64,000 nt of DNA from Neobacillus bataviensis LMG 21833 (GCF_000307875.1 NZ_AJLS01000034.1:17269-81268); one strand, 5' to 3'. Positions 25,122 through 34,540 are shown, counted from the stretch's first letter. Numbers and translations: made by a program. The notes: generated by a model not told the origin, from the sequence alone.

Positions 25122-25575
25122 TAAAAAGATTTTACTAGTTTCTCATTGTATCCTAAACCAGAATACAGTCATTGAAGATGAGGCACGAGCAGAAGGTGCT
25201 GTCCTTTCAGCTGTTGAGTGGGCAATGAAAGCAGGCTACGGATTTCTCCAGCTGCCATGCCCGGAATTTACCTTTCTCGGACTTAATCGACCATCGATGA
25301 CGTACGAACAATACAATACACCCGAATACAGGCAACATTGCCGGGAGATTCTAAAGCCTGTCCTTATACAAGCTGAAGACTATATGAAAAATGATTATGA
25401 AATTGTCGGTTTGCTAGGGATTCAGAGTAGTCCATCGTGTGACCCGACCCGCGGCATTTTTATGGAAGAGCTGGCGGCGATGTTTGACGAAAAAGGGATA
25501 ACATTGAATACCCTCTGGTATTTGCCAAACACGAGTGAACCGGAATTTAAGAGTAATGTTCACTTTATCAAATAA
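25111..25575 (+). CDS. TudS-related putative desulfidase (CD3072 type)
   Basis: 154 residues related to TudS/DUF523 proteins, in which three cysteines hold a [4Fe-4S] cluster that takes sulfur from thiouracil. The matching cysteines are C13 (LLVSHCILNQNT), C50 (LQLPCPEFTFLG) and C110 (IQSSPSCDPTRG). Overlap with the S-component gene shows a coupled operon. The same pair, S component plus this protein, is known from Clostridioides difficile (CD3072-CD3073). A salvage role, importing a thio-compound and removing its sulfur, is inference. Terminator follows at once. Confidence 0.8.
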   Translation: MQRSKKILLVSHCILNQNTVIEDEARAEGAVLSAVEWAMKAGYGFLQLPCPEFTFLGLNRPSMTYEQYNTPEYRQHCREILKPVLIQAEDYMKNDYEIVGLLGIQSSPSCDPTRGIFMEELAAMFDEKGITLNTLWYLPNTSEPEFKSNVHFIK

Positions 25576-25586
25576 GATGCAGAATT

Positions 25587-25616
25587 AAGCCAGCTGTCTT
25601 TCAGTTGGCTTTTATT
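25587..25616. terminator. shared terminator of TudS-like gene and small convergent gene
   Basis: AAGCCAGCTG/CAGTTGGCTT stem, loop TCTTT, followed by TTATTTATT on the plus strand; the minus-strand exit (AATT) is weaker. Confidence 0.8.
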
Positions 25617-25619
25617 TAT

Positions 25620-25775
25620 TCAAATCCATTCCTTCCATGAAAAATGAAAGTCTAGAATTAATAAAACACCTAAGATGATGAATCCAATTACATTTTCAAT
25701 TGTTGCGCTAATAATCCAGACTTTTATTGCATCCTTAGATGGTCTTCCTTGAGGTTCATTCATTTGAGAATACAT
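25620..25775 (-). pseudogene. short membrane protein, probably the N-terminal remnant of a YdbS-like PH-domain protein
   Basis: 51 residues from ATG 25775 (AGAAGGTGTC upstream): MYSQMNEPQGRPSKDAIKVW then one long hydrophobic segment IISATIENVIGFIILGVLLI and HFSWKEWI before a stop. The start resembles the N-terminus of B. subtilis YdbS (bacterial PH domain, about 160 residues): short polar tail, K-x-W, first helix, W-x-x-WI. The second helix and the PH domain are absent, replaced by a terminator. Either a truncated gene or a real small membrane protein. Confidence 0.45.
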
Positions 25776-25927
25776 AAAAAGACACCTTCTATTCCAGGTT
25801 GATAAAAGGTACTTCTTGTCATTACTACGTTCTAATTGAACCATAAGTTTCAAAAAATAGGGTGAAGCAAAAGGACGGATTATATGATTCTTTTATGGGG
25901 GGCATATAATCCGCCCCCTGACAGAAG

Positions 25928-26833
25928 CTACTCTTCTAGAAAAATATCTTCGAGTGATGGCTCATCTACTCCAACACGCAGAACATCGGCCCGGCACTGC
26001 TGAATAGCACGAATAATTTCAGCAATCTTTCTCTCATCCTTTACCGTAATCATTACATAGGGATCCTTAATCTCGAGGTCGGTTCCAGCTGACTCCAGCC
26101 ACTTGTGTAACTTCACCTGTTCAGATACCGGTATTGGGGAATGCTTAATCTTCACCTTTATGGTTGACCGATAGAAGGCTCTTAGCTCATCCATAGTTCC
26201 GCAATTGACAATCTGTCCGTCTTTCATAATCGCAATCTGTGTACATAGTTTTTCAACTTCCGCTAGATTGTGAGAGGTCATGAAAACGGTCTTCCCTCTT
26301 TTTTGCAGCGCTCGGATCAGCTTATGAATATGGAGGACAGATTCTGCATCTAAACCGGAAGTCGGCTCATCAAGGAAAATGAGCTCCGGATCATGAATAA
26401 TGGCGAGCGCAATCCCCAGTTTCTTTTTCATCCCAAATGAGAATTTAGCCACTTTTTTTCGTGCATGGGCTTCCAAACCAACCAAGGTTAAAACCTCCCG
26501 GCACCATTCCTGTCCCGCCTGTTTTCCCGATAGGGCTGATAGAAATTTCAGGTGCTCCATGGCGGTTAAGGATCCATATAAAGTGGAGTAATCAGGCATA
26601 ACCCCAATCCGTTTCTTCACCTGATTATTTGGACCCTCTACCCCTAATAGTGAGTAAGTTCCAGAACTCGGATGAATAATGCCGGTTAACATATTAATAA
26701 AAGTAGATTTACCTGCTCCGTTTCTTCCTAAGAAACCAAAGATTTCGCCCTTTTTCACAATCAGATCAATACCTCTTATGATTGAAACGGAACCATACGA
26801 TTTCGCCAATTGCTTTGTTTGTATCGCATTCAT
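25928..26833 (-). CDS. ABC transporter ATP-binding protein
   Basis: 301-residue ATPase of the ABC-2 exporter type. Walker A GRNGAGKST, Q-loop region VMPDYSTLYGSLT, signature KFSFGMKKKLGIALAI (a SFGM variant of LSGGQ), Walker B LIFLDEPTSGLD and the H-loop TSHNLAEVEKL; the last 80 residues are an accessory domain ending PSLEDIFLEE. ATG 26833 is preferred (AGGAGG 8 nt upstream) over ATG 26839. It overlaps the permease stop by one base. Probably exports a lipid, peptide or drug. Confidence 0.9.
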   Translation of the reverse strand: MNAIQTKQLAKSYGSVSIIRGIDLIVKKGEIFGFLGRNGAGKSTFINMLTGIIHPSSGTYSLLGVEGPNNQVKKRIGVMPDYSTLYGSLTAMEHLKFLSALSGKQAGQEWCREVLTLVGLEAHARKKVAKFSFGMKKKLGIALAIIHDPELIFLDEPTSGLDAESVLHIHKLIRALQKRGKTVFMTSHNLAEVEKLCTQIAIMKDGQIVNCGTMDELRAFYRSTIKVKIKHSPIPVSEQVKLHKWLESAGTDLEIKDPYVMITVKDERKIAEIIRAIQQCRADVLRVGVDEPSLEDIFLEE

Positions 26834-27522
26834 CAACATTCCCTCCTGTTAAAAACGAAATTAGCGAAAAAGAGCATCATCCCTGCTAAAAGAAAAATCA
26901 CTAAAAAGGTAAAATCTTCTCGCTCCAAATAATAAAACGGGGTTATAAACTTCGCCCATTTCACCCAAATATTAGACGTAAACACAAGCCAAAACCCTAA
27001 AATAGGAAGGGTCAATCCCGCCACGACTCCTAAAAACATGGTGAGCCCTGGCTTAGGGATGAGGACCGAGAGCAGAATGGTGAAAGCAATTTGACACGTG
27101 ACCAAACTGATTGTCTGTGAAAAAATAAAAAGATCAATCTTTCGGGCAAAAATACTAATAAGTACAAATGAAATCGTTATACAACTAATCCAAAACAGCC
27201 AAATACCGAAAAACTTTCCCACTAAAATAGAGGTTCTAGACGTTCTTGTCACTAAAAATCGTATCGTGCGTTCGTGTGTCTCCCTGTTGATGGTATCATG
27301 TGAGAGACCTGCAATAAATAATTGGCCGAAGAGAAACAGCAGCGCCAAAAGGCCAATCGTATGAATATTTTCGGCCTCCTTTGCTGAAAGGTCAATCCCC
27401 GACATTAATATATTGGCAAACTTTGCTGAATAATAAGAAGTGACGAGTAAGATCATAATAACAATAAACGATTTTACTCCTTTGAATAAGTTCAAAAATT
27501 CCCTTTTCCCCATCACATACAT
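26833..27522 (-). CDS. ABC-2 type transporter permease
   Basis: 229 residues with about six membrane helices, beginning KREFLNLFKGVKSFIVIMILLVTSYYSAKF, and the ABC-2 region INRETHERTIRFLVTRTSRTSILVGKFFG that contacts the ATPase. It is the first gene of a two-gene exporter operon. The Shine-Dalgarno AAAGGGG precedes ATG 27522. A response regulator/histidine kinase pair diverges 178 bp away and may control it; that is inferred from position only. Confidence 0.85.
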   Translation of the reverse strand: MYVMGKREFLNLFKGVKSFIVIMILLVTSYYSAKFANILMSGIDLSAKEAENIHTIGLLALLFLFGQLFIAGLSHDTINRETHERTIRFLVTRTSRTSILVGKFFGIWLFWISCITISFVLISIFARKIDLFIFSQTISLVTCQIAFTILLSVLIPKPGLTMFLGVVAGLTLPILGFWLVFTSNIWVKWAKFITPFYYLEREDFTFLVIFLLAGMMLFFANFVFNRREC

Positions 27523-27699
27523 ACTTTTTTACCCCTTTCTTCCTTCACTCTACTGTTACTCATTTTTCTATTTACCATAAGTATAGTTTTCCTTTCTTAA
27601 TCCCGGTAAAAATCCACCTTAATTTTTCCTTAATTCCTAGATTATTAGCAATTGAATGATATGATTATTTTATAGATTAAATAGAATAGGAGTTTCGTT

Positions 27700-28416
27700 A
27701 TGCACGAGCCACGCTTATTAATTGTCGATGATGAGAAAGCCATTTTACATATGTTAACCACCATCCTAAAAAAGGAAGCATTTCACTTGATTGATACAGC
27801 AGGTACAGCTGAGGACGCTCTTGCCCTATGCCAGAAAAAACGATATGATCTCATCCTTTTGGACGTGATGCTTCCTAATCGAAGCGGGTTTGAGATTTGT
27901 CCGCTCATTAGAGAAACGACCGATGCACCCATCTTCTTTCTAACAGCACGATCAACAGATTTAGATAAACTTTCGGGCTTTGCATTAGGGGCGGATGATT
28001 ATATTACAAAACCCTTCAATCCCCTTGAAGTGGTTGCTAGGATTAAAGCTCATTTACGGCGTCACACAGGAAAAGCCACTCATCCTTCTAAAACGGACTA
28101 CCAATACGGCTCTCTTCATGTAAACACCCTTTCTGGAGAAGTGTCCATACATGGAGGGACCGTAGAATTACCTGCTCAGGTCTATCAGCTCCTGCTTTTC
28201 TTTTGTAAACATCCCAATCAGCTTTTTAGTAAAAGTCAGATCTATGAAAATGTATGGGGCGAAGAGTTTCTTGGCGAGGATAATACCGTTATGGTTCATA
28301 TTCGTAAGCTTCGCGAAAAAATCGAAGACAATCCGGGCAAGCCGCAGCAGATTATGACCGTAAGAGGGTTAGGCTATAAATTTGTCCCTGATGGTGGCAG
28401 TCATGAACATCCATAA
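27700..28416 (+). CDS. OmpR/PhoB-family response regulator
   Basis: 238 residues. Receiver domain 1-120 with the acidic pocket VDDE, the phosphorylated Asp in LILLDVMLPN (residue 55), Thr in FFLTARS and Lys in DDYITKPFNP. The C-terminal winged helix (about 135-232) includes VHIRKLREKIEDNPGKP and TVRGLGYKF. It overlaps the histidine kinase start by 14 bp. Length and partner size recall B. subtilis YvrH, but this is only suggestive. Divergent ABC exporter genes are the likely targets. Confidence 0.92.
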   Translation: MHEPRLLIVDDEKAILHMLTTILKKEAFHLIDTAGTAEDALALCQKKRYDLILLDVMLPNRSGFEICPLIRETTDAPIFFLTARSTDLDKLSGFALGADDYITKPFNPLEVVARIKAHLRRHTGKATHPSKTDYQYGSLHVNTLSGEVSIHGGTVELPAQVYQLLLFFCKHPNQLFSKSQIYENVWGEEFLGEDNTVMVHIRKLREKIEDNPGKPQQIMTVRGLGYKFVPDGGSHEHP

Positions 28417-30145
28417 ACGATTTTTGATACAGTTTTTTATCCAGTTGATTCTTCTCTTTATCCTGTTTTTCTGTATATTAATCTTCATTTGGGGAATCAT
28501 TGGCTTTGCGATAATGAAAGATGAAGTCACACAGGATTTAGCTAAGGCAGATAACACGTTTTTTTCAAACCGAATTACGATAAAAGAAAATAAAACGACC
28601 TTTGATACAGAATTAACACAGCTGGTGTCAAATCAAAAGGGCTGGCTTCTTGTCCTTACTAAAAAAGGCGAGGTAATTGGATCTTACCACGCTCCCGAAC
28701 AGGTCCCTCTCCATTTTTCACAAAGCGAACTGGCGGTTTTACTGTTGCAAGATGGCTCTGCTTCCGTTGAATACTCCCATTGGCTGGTGAACGAAACAGA
28801 AGCTAAACCTTATTTGCTTTTATTCGGAAGGAAGAATGCGGAGACTGAATTATTAAATGAAATCAAGACTGGCATCGATTGGAATCATCAACAACTCCAC
28901 CTTACAGGGGAGATCCTTCAAAAGCTGAAAAAAGAAAATGCCTGGGTACAGTTAATTGATTCTAAGGGAAAAGTGGTTGACCACGTTGGGGTAGAAAAGA
29001 ATACCGATGCCAATCCCTATTCCCTTCAGAAACTTCATCACTTAGCAAACAAAAAATCTGACTCCATTGACGCATACCATGATGCCCAGTCAAAACAGAC
29101 CGTCATTGTAGGGATACAAGATTCCATTTCACCGCTAAATCGTGAGATAAGTTTGGTTAAAACGTTGAGCAAAGGTTTCGTTGTCATTCCAATCCTATTA
29201 CTTCTGCTGTTACTGATGGCGACATTTTGGTATGCACGTAAATTCGGGGTTCCCTTGATTACGATGATGAAATGGATTCAAAATCTTGGAAACGGTGTAT
29301 TTGAACAGCCTTATGATCTTCATCAGCACCTAGTCATGTTAAATAAAAAAGGGAAACTAAAAAGGAAATACCGTTTATACAAGGAGTTCATCGCCACCCT
29401 TTCACAATTAACGGCTACTTTAAAAGAAAACGAAACACAAAGGCTAAAAATGACACAAACACGGGAGGAATGGATTAGCGGCATTTCCCATGACTTAAAA
29501 ACACCACTATCCTCGATTTCCGGTTATGCACAAATGATGGAATCCGACCACTATTCCTGGACACCAGAGGAGACAAGAGAATTCGCCGGGATCATAACGC
29601 AAAAGTCAACCTATATGATGGACTTACTAGAAGATTTAACCTTAACGTATCGCTTAAAAAATCAAGCTTTGCCACTGGCAACTGAAAAGGTAGATATGAA
29701 TGAATTTATCCGCCGAACCATTATCCAATTTATCAATGACCCAGCCAATAATGAGTTCGAATTCAACTTCCATCCATATAATGAAGCCATTTTTGCAATG
29801 ATCGATCCTAAATGGTTCCAGCGGGTTATTGATAACCTGCTCACCAATGCTTGTAAATATAATCCTTCGGGTACAAAGGTTACCATCTCGATTTCATCCA
29901 TTGAACAGCACCTGATGACGATTTCCATTGAAGATGATGGCATTGGCATGGACAAAGAAACACTTAATAACCTGTTTACCCGCTATTATCGAGGCACGAA
30001 TACAAGCGACTCTGGCAGTGGAACTGGACTTGGAATGGCGATTACCAAACAATTAGTCCAGCTGCACGGCGGATCAATTAATGTAAAAAGCACACCTCAC
30101 ATGGGCACAATTGTCCGTATCCTTATTCCTTTGAAGCAAATGTGA
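28403..30145 (+). CDS. sensor histidine kinase
   Basis: 580 residues. One helix at about 8-33, an extracellular region of about 220 residues (no clear family), a second helix near 255-275 and a linker. HisKA carries the phospho-acceptor His near residue 363 in WISGISHDLKTPLSSISGY. HATPase_c has N box RVIDNLLTNACKYNP, G1 EDDGIGMD, F box LFTRYYRG and G2 GSGTGLGMAI. ATG 28403 lies inside the response-regulator end; seven earlier codons are open but lack a ribosome binding site. It phosphorylates the preceding regulator. Same length as B. subtilis YvrG; signal unknown. Confidence 0.92.
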   Translation: MNIHKRFLIQFFIQLILLFILFFCILIFIWGIIGFAIMKDEVTQDLAKADNTFFSNRITIKENKTTFDTELTQLVSNQKGWLLVLTKKGEVIGSYHAPEQVPLHFSQSELAVLLLQDGSASVEYSHWLVNETEAKPYLLLFGRKNAETELLNEIKTGIDWNHQQLHLTGEILQKLKKENAWVQLIDSKGKVVDHVGVEKNTDANPYSLQKLHHLANKKSDSIDAYHDAQSKQTVIVGIQDSISPLNREISLVKTLSKGFVVIPILLLLLLLMATFWYARKFGVPLITMMKWIQNLGNGVFEQPYDLHQHLVMLNKKGKLKRKYRLYKEFIATLSQLTATLKENETQRLKMTQTREEWISGISHDLKTPLSSISGYAQMMESDHYSWTPEETREFAGIITQKSTYMMDLLEDLTLTYRLKNQALPLATEKVDMNEFIRRTIIQFINDPANNEFEFNFHPYNEAIFAMIDPKWFQRVIDNLLTNACKYNPSGTKVTISISSIEQHLMTISIEDDGIGMDKETLNNLFTRYYRGTNTSDSGSGTGLGMAITKQLVQLHGGSINVKSTPHMGTIVRILIPLKQM

Positions 30146-30152
30146 GGTAAGT

Positions 30153-30206
30153 GAACGGTTCTTATGCTTTTCTAATGGAAACACAAGAACTGTTCGCTTT
30201 AATTCT
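30153..30206 (+). terminator. hairpin after the histidine kinase gene
   Basis: GAACGGTTCTT/AAGAACTGTTC with a 21-nt loop, followed by GCTTTAATTCTTT. A plausible terminator; the loop is long. Confidence 0.45.
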
Positions 30207-30252
30207 TTCCAACGTCTCATTTATTTGTTTATAATAATTCCGAGGTGAAAAT

Positions 30253-30804
30253 ATGGCACGCGAACGTAAATTTTCTAAGGATGAGTTATTCCATGAAACG
30301 AAACAGCTTCTTCTCAAACAGGGATATGATGGATTTACCTTTGGTTTGCTAGCTGATTCTTTACACGTATCTAGAGGCGCCCTTTATAAATACTTTGAAA
30401 ATAAAGATGAACTCCTCACAAATTTTGTCTTTTATGAAATGGATCAATTTCTTCTTCAGTTAAAACAAATAGACGCTCAACAGGGATTTGAAGCACAATT
30501 TGATTTCCTTTTACAGCTTATATTCAGCCATTCCGATATTCAAAAGCTAATTAAGGTGGGCCAGCAGATTCCAAACAATGAAAAAAAGTTTGGTAAACTC
30601 CATTTCGATATGTATCAGTACTTACAAGGTTTCATAGAATTAGGTAAAGAAGAAGGGAAGCTTAAACCTCACATTCCAAACGCTGTGATTTTGGGATATA
30701 TTTTTCAATCAGTCGCCATCCCAAATCATTTTGACATCCCTACTTCGGTATGGGTCAGCTCCATAAAGGAAATAATCCGTCACGGAATGTTCACAAATAA
30801 GTAA
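30253..30804 (+). CDS. TetR-family regulator of the downstream MMPL transporter
   Basis: 183 residues: helix-turn-helix at about 8-50 (KQLLLKQGYDGFTFGLLADSLHVSRGALYKYFENKDELLTNF) and a helical sensor domain. GAGGTGAAAAT precedes ATG 30253. It stands directly before an MMPL transporter gene. Between the two are three related 15-16 bp inverted sites spaced exactly 32 bp apart, likely its operators. Confidence 0.9.
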   Translation: MARERKFSKDELFHETKQLLLKQGYDGFTFGLLADSLHVSRGALYKYFENKDELLTNFVFYEMDQFLLQLKQIDAQQGFEAQFDFLLQLIFSHSDIQKLIKVGQQIPNNEKKFGKLHFDMYQYLQGFIELGKEEGKLKPHIPNAVILGYIFQSVAIPNHFDIPTSVWVSSIKEIIRHGMFTNK

Positions 30805-30886
30805 ATTGACACTCATGTTACTTTAAAAGATAATAGTAGTAACAATAGTGTCAATTTATTTTTCCCCAAAGTAACACATGTGTCAC
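30803..30886 (+). promoter_or_regulatory. three phased operator-like sites and a terminator-like hairpin
   Basis: TGACACTCATGTTAC (30807), GTAACAATAGTGTCA (30839) and GTAACACATGTGTCAC (30871) are variants of one inverted motif, 32 bp apart. The first two can also fold into an AAATTGACACT/AGTGTCAATTT hairpin (30804-30857) followed by TATTTTT, an end for the TetR mRNA. Confidence 0.6.
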
Positions 30887-30925
30887 TTTCAATTATTACA
30901 TGATGAAGGGAGTATCAGAAAACAG

Positions 30926-33034
30926 ATGAAATCATTCTTACAAGCTATTACGGATAAGGTTTCCACTAAAAAAGGGATGTGGATTACCCTTGCTTCCTGG
31001 TTAATCATTACTATTGTCTTAGCCATGTTTGCACCAAGTGCCAAGGATTATGAGGTGTCTAGAATTGATTCCCTTCCGGACGATGCAAAATCTGTCATCG
31101 CTCAAAAAAAAATGGATCAATATTTTCCTAATAATGAAGGCACACCCGCAATTTTAGTGTTCCAATCTAAAGATGGCGAAGTAGAAATCAAAAAGGTTAG
31201 TGCCGTATTAGACAAAATCAAGAGTGAAAAGGTTAAAGGAATCGATCAAATCATTCCAATCGCCGCCTTACCGCCTCAAGCAGCGGCTGGCTTCTTCTCG
31301 GATGATAAAACGACAGCCATTATTCCGTTAACGTTTGAGGCCTCTTTCGAAACGAAGGAAATACGAGAATCGTTACGACAAGTGAAAAAGATTGTTGCAG
31401 ATTCCTCGGATTTAACCTTATATGTGACAGGTCCTGCGGGAATCGCCACCGACTCACTCGACCTATTTTCCCGTGCCGATGTGGTTCTTATTTTATCAAC
31501 AGTTGGTTTAATCTTAATTCTCTTAATTGTGATTTACCGGTCACCATTATTAGCGTTAATACCATTGTTAGCGGCAGTTTTTGTTTATGAGGTCGTCAAT
31601 CAAATCCTAGGAATCATGGGAAAAGCCGGCCTTGCCCTTAGCAATCAAACCATTTCGATTATGTCGATTCTCTTATTTGCCGCGATGATTGATTATTCCT
31701 TATTTGTCTTTTCTCGTTATCGTGAAGAACTAACGAATCATGAAAGTAAATTTGATGCGATGAAAGAAGCGATGCGCGAAACAGGAATGCCTGTCTTCTT
31801 TTCCGGGGGTACGGTTTTAGCGGCTATGCTTGTATTATTCTTTGCTCAATTTGGCGACTATCAAAATTTCGCCCCGACCTTCGCTACCGCAATGGCCGTG
31901 ATTATGCTGGCATCGATTACACTTGTGCCCGCCTTATTTACCCTTTTTGGCAGAAAATCCTTTTGGCCTAAGATTCCAAAAGCGGGTGTTCATACAGCTA
32001 ATCAGCATGTTCTCTGGGGGAAAATTGGCCGTTTCGTGACCAAAAAGCCCGGCCTATCTGTTGCAGTCATTAGTATTTTCTTACTGTTAGCAGCAAGTAA
32101 TCTATTTAATTTAAAATATGAATTCGATACGATGAAATCTTTCCCTAAAGATATGCCTTCCCGCGAAGGGTATGAAATATTGGTTGAGAAGTTTGAGGTA
32201 GGTGATCTAGCGCCCACTTCTGTATTATTTGAATCGTCTGAGCCTGTTACTGTGGAACAACAAGAAACATTACGGAAAGCACTTGCTGAACAACCGCTTG
32301 TCAGCAACGTTCGGGTTGGCGGAACAACTAAAGACAATCAAGTCCTTTATTACAGCCTGACGTTTAAAGAAAATCCGTATGACGTGAAGACGATTGATGC
32401 ACTGGAAAAAATTATAAATAAGGGTAAAAAGTTAACGGCTGACACCGGGCTTGACGGAAAACTCTATTTTGCAGGTGAAACAGCTGTAAAAGTGGATGAC
32501 CGCGCCGTTAACGACAGAGATGTTATCGTAATCGTTTTGTTGGAAACCATCTTAATCTTTGCCTTATTAATCGTTTTAACCAAATCTATTAAAATGCCTA
32601 TTTATATGATGGGGACGATTTTAATTTCTTTCCTTGCAGCATTAGGATTAGGAACATTTTTAAGCAGTTTGTTCTTTGATATTGATACGATTAGCAACCG
32701 GGTTCCGCTTTATGCCTTTGTTTTCTTGGTTGCCCTTGGAATTGATTACAATATCATGCTCATCTCAAGGTTCCAAGAAGAACGTGCCAAACACACTGTT
32801 AAGGAAGCAGTGGAAATAGCTGTTGCGAACACTGGAGGGGTCATTTCTTCAGCGGGAATTATTCTTGCTGCGACCTTTGCCGTCTTAATGACACAGCCCA
32901 TCCAGCTATTATTTATATTTGGCTTTATTGTAGCAGTTGGAATCCTGTTAGATACATTCTTAATTAGAGGCGTCCTGCTGCCAGGATTAATTGTTTTATT
33001 AGAAAAAGATAAAAAGGTTAGTGAAAATAGATAG
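30926..33034 (+). CDS. MMPL-family (RND superfamily) transporter
   Basis: 702 residues in two homologous halves, each one helix plus an extracellular domain plus five helices; related to B. subtilis YdfJ and mycobacterial MmpL lipid exporters. Seen: SRIDSLPDDAKSVIAQ after the first helix, SIMSILLFAAMIDYSLFVFSRYREEL in half one and FVFLVALGIDYNIMLISRFQEER in half two, with the Asp-Tyr pairs for proton coupling. ATG 30926 is chosen (AAGGGAG upstream, 14 nt, rather far); the frame opens at 30878. Controlled by the TetR protein upstream. Substrate unknown. Confidence 0.88.
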   Translation: MKSFLQAITDKVSTKKGMWITLASWLIITIVLAMFAPSAKDYEVSRIDSLPDDAKSVIAQKKMDQYFPNNEGTPAILVFQSKDGEVEIKKVSAVLDKIKSEKVKGIDQIIPIAALPPQAAAGFFSDDKTTAIIPLTFEASFETKEIRESLRQVKKIVADSSDLTLYVTGPAGIATDSLDLFSRADVVLILSTVGLILILLIVIYRSPLLALIPLLAAVFVYEVVNQILGIMGKAGLALSNQTISIMSILLFAAMIDYSLFVFSRYREELTNHESKFDAMKEAMRETGMPVFFSGGTVLAAMLVLFFAQFGDYQNFAPTFATAMAVIMLASITLVPALFTLFGRKSFWPKIPKAGVHTANQHVLWGKIGRFVTKKPGLSVAVISIFLLLAASNLFNLKYEFDTMKSFPKDMPSREGYEILVEKFEVGDLAPTSVLFESSEPVTVEQQETLRKALAEQPLVSNVRVGGTTKDNQVLYYSLTFKENPYDVKTIDALEKIINKGKKLTADTGLDGKLYFAGETAVKVDDRAVNDRDVIVIVLLETILIFALLIVLTKSIKMPIYMMGTILISFLAALGLGTFLSSLFFDIDTISNRVPLYAFVFLVALGIDYNIMLISRFQEERAKHTVKEAVEIAVANTGGVISSAGIILAATFAVLMTQPIQLLFIFGFIVAVGILLDTFLIRGVLLPGLIVLLEKDKKVSENR

Positions 33035-33049
33035 ACCTTATAAGGAAAG

Positions 33050-33083
33050 GCAGCCAAAAATTTTATTGGCTGCATTTCTTCTT
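33050..33083 (+). terminator. terminator of the MMPL gene
   Basis: GCAGCCAA/TTGGCTGC with an 8-nt loop and ATTTCTTCTTT after it; lies in the 61-bp gap to the convergent GlcD-type gene. Confidence 0.75.
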
Positions 33084-33095
33084 TAGATCTCCGCT

Positions 33096-34502
33096 TTACG
33101 AAGTGAGGGAGCCCTTCAATCGAGGAGTTACAGACACCCCTTCAAATATCTTTCCCGGATTTAGAATATTGTTCGGGTCAACGGTTGCTTTGATCCCCCT
33201 CATAATTGGTAAAAGATCTCCATGTTCTTCCTGCAAGAAAGCTTTCTTGCCGAGACCAATACCGTGCTCACCCGTGCACGTCCCCCCTTTGGACAACGCA
33301 AATCGAACAATTTGTTTATGAACCTCCTCTACCTGCTTCCTTTGTTCTTCACTTGTAGGATCCACTGGTAGTACAGCATGATAATTTCCATCGCCCACAT
33401 GCCCAAAAATGGCTGCATCGAGTCCCTGTTCTTCGACTACTTTCCTAGTATGCGCTAAAGCATTGGTTAGTTCGGAAAGTGGGACACATACATCCGTTGC
33501 CATCATCCCCATCCCCGGATTTGCGGCTAGAATAGCAAAGGCTACATGGTGCCTAGCCTCCCAAAGTTGCGCCCTCTTTATGGAGTCATTTTCAAATTCA
33601 AATGATTTGCATTGTTCACTGCTGACAATTTCTTGTGCCATTTCAATGCTGTAGGCTACATCCGGGCCACTGCCGCTAAACTCCAAAAATAGCGTAGGTT
33701 CCTCCCGATATGTGGTTTGTTTATATGCATTCACGGCCTCTATTGTTTTTTTATCGACTAACTCTATTTTCCCAATTGGAAGACCCGCTTTTAACAGCAT
33801 AGTGGCTGCTTTCCCAGCCGCTTCGATCGATGGGAAGGTCGCTTTTACATCACAAATGACCTCCGGAATTCCTTGTAGTTTTAGGATAATTTCCGTAAAG
33901 ATGCCTAATGTCCCTTCCGAACCGACGAAAAGGCCAGTTAAATTATAACCCGCTGATGATTTATAGGAATAGCCGCCGCTCCGAATAATCGAACCGTCAG
34001 CCAAAACGAGCTCCAATCCAAGCACTTGGTCACGCATCACGCCATATTTCACACTATTTGTCCCACTTGCATTCGTTGCTGCCATTCCACCAATGGAAGC
34101 GTCTGCTCCGGGATCAATAGGGAAAAATAGACCATGCTTCTTCAACGCATGATTGAGCTGATCTCTTGTTACACCGGGCTGTACGGTTACTATAAAATCA
34201 TCCGGACGTATAGAAATAATTTGATTCATTAACGTGAAATTAAGGCTAATTCCCCCATTGACTGGGATGATATGTCCTTCTAGGCTTGTTCCTGCACCAA
34301 ATGGTACCAACGGAATGGAATGATCATTGGCAAATTGAACAATCCGGCTTACCTCTTCTTTAGTAATTGGAATTACAACAGCATCCGGCTTGCAGGCAGC
34401 GTGATATGCCACCCCTTTACTATGCTGCTCCAAGACCGTTTCATTAATCGAAACCCTCTCACTATCCCCGATAATACGTAATAACTCATCATATAGCTTC
34501 AC
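33096..34502 (-). CDS. glcD: FAD-linked 2-hydroxyacid oxidase/dehydrogenase (GlcD family)
   Basis: 468-residue flavoprotein of the GlcD/D-lactate dehydrogenase type, oxidising D-2-hydroxyacids to 2-oxoacids. The PCMH-type FAD domain shows PLVPFGAGTSLEGHI and DPGADASIGGMAATNASGTNSVKYG (quoted by its parts DPGADASIGG and NASGTNSVKYG); the C-terminal half has FGHVGDGNYHAVLPVDP and GTCTGEHGIGLGK. GTG 34502 has GGGAGGGGG 7 nt upstream. It is the last gene of the E1a-E1b-E2 operon, 38 bp after E2, replacing the usual E3 gene. It may supply the 2-oxoacid for that complex. Confidence 0.9.
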   Translation of the reverse strand: MKLYDELLRIIGDSERVSINETVLEQHSKGVAYHAACKPDAVVIPITKEEVSRIVQFANDHSIPLVPFGAGTSLEGHIIPVNGGISLNFTLMNQIISIRPDDFIVTVQPGVTRDQLNHALKKHGLFFPIDPGADASIGGMAATNASGTNSVKYGVMRDQVLGLELVLADGSIIRSGGYSYKSSAGYNLTGLFVGSEGTLGIFTEIILKLQGIPEVICDVKATFPSIEAAGKAATMLLKAGLPIGKIELVDKKTIEAVNAYKQTTYREEPTLFLEFSGSGPDVAYSIEMAQEIVSSEQCKSFEFENDSIKRAQLWEARHHVAFAILAANPGMGMMATDVCVPLSELTNALAHTRKVVEEQGLDAAIFGHVGDGNYHAVLPVDPTSEEQRKQVEEVHKQIVRFALSKGGTCTGEHGIGLGKKAFLQEEHGDLLPIMRGIKATVDPNNILNPGKIFEGVSVTPRLKGSLTS

Positions 34503-34540
34503 TGTGGAACCCCCTCCCAAAACGGTGCCTGACACCCTTT

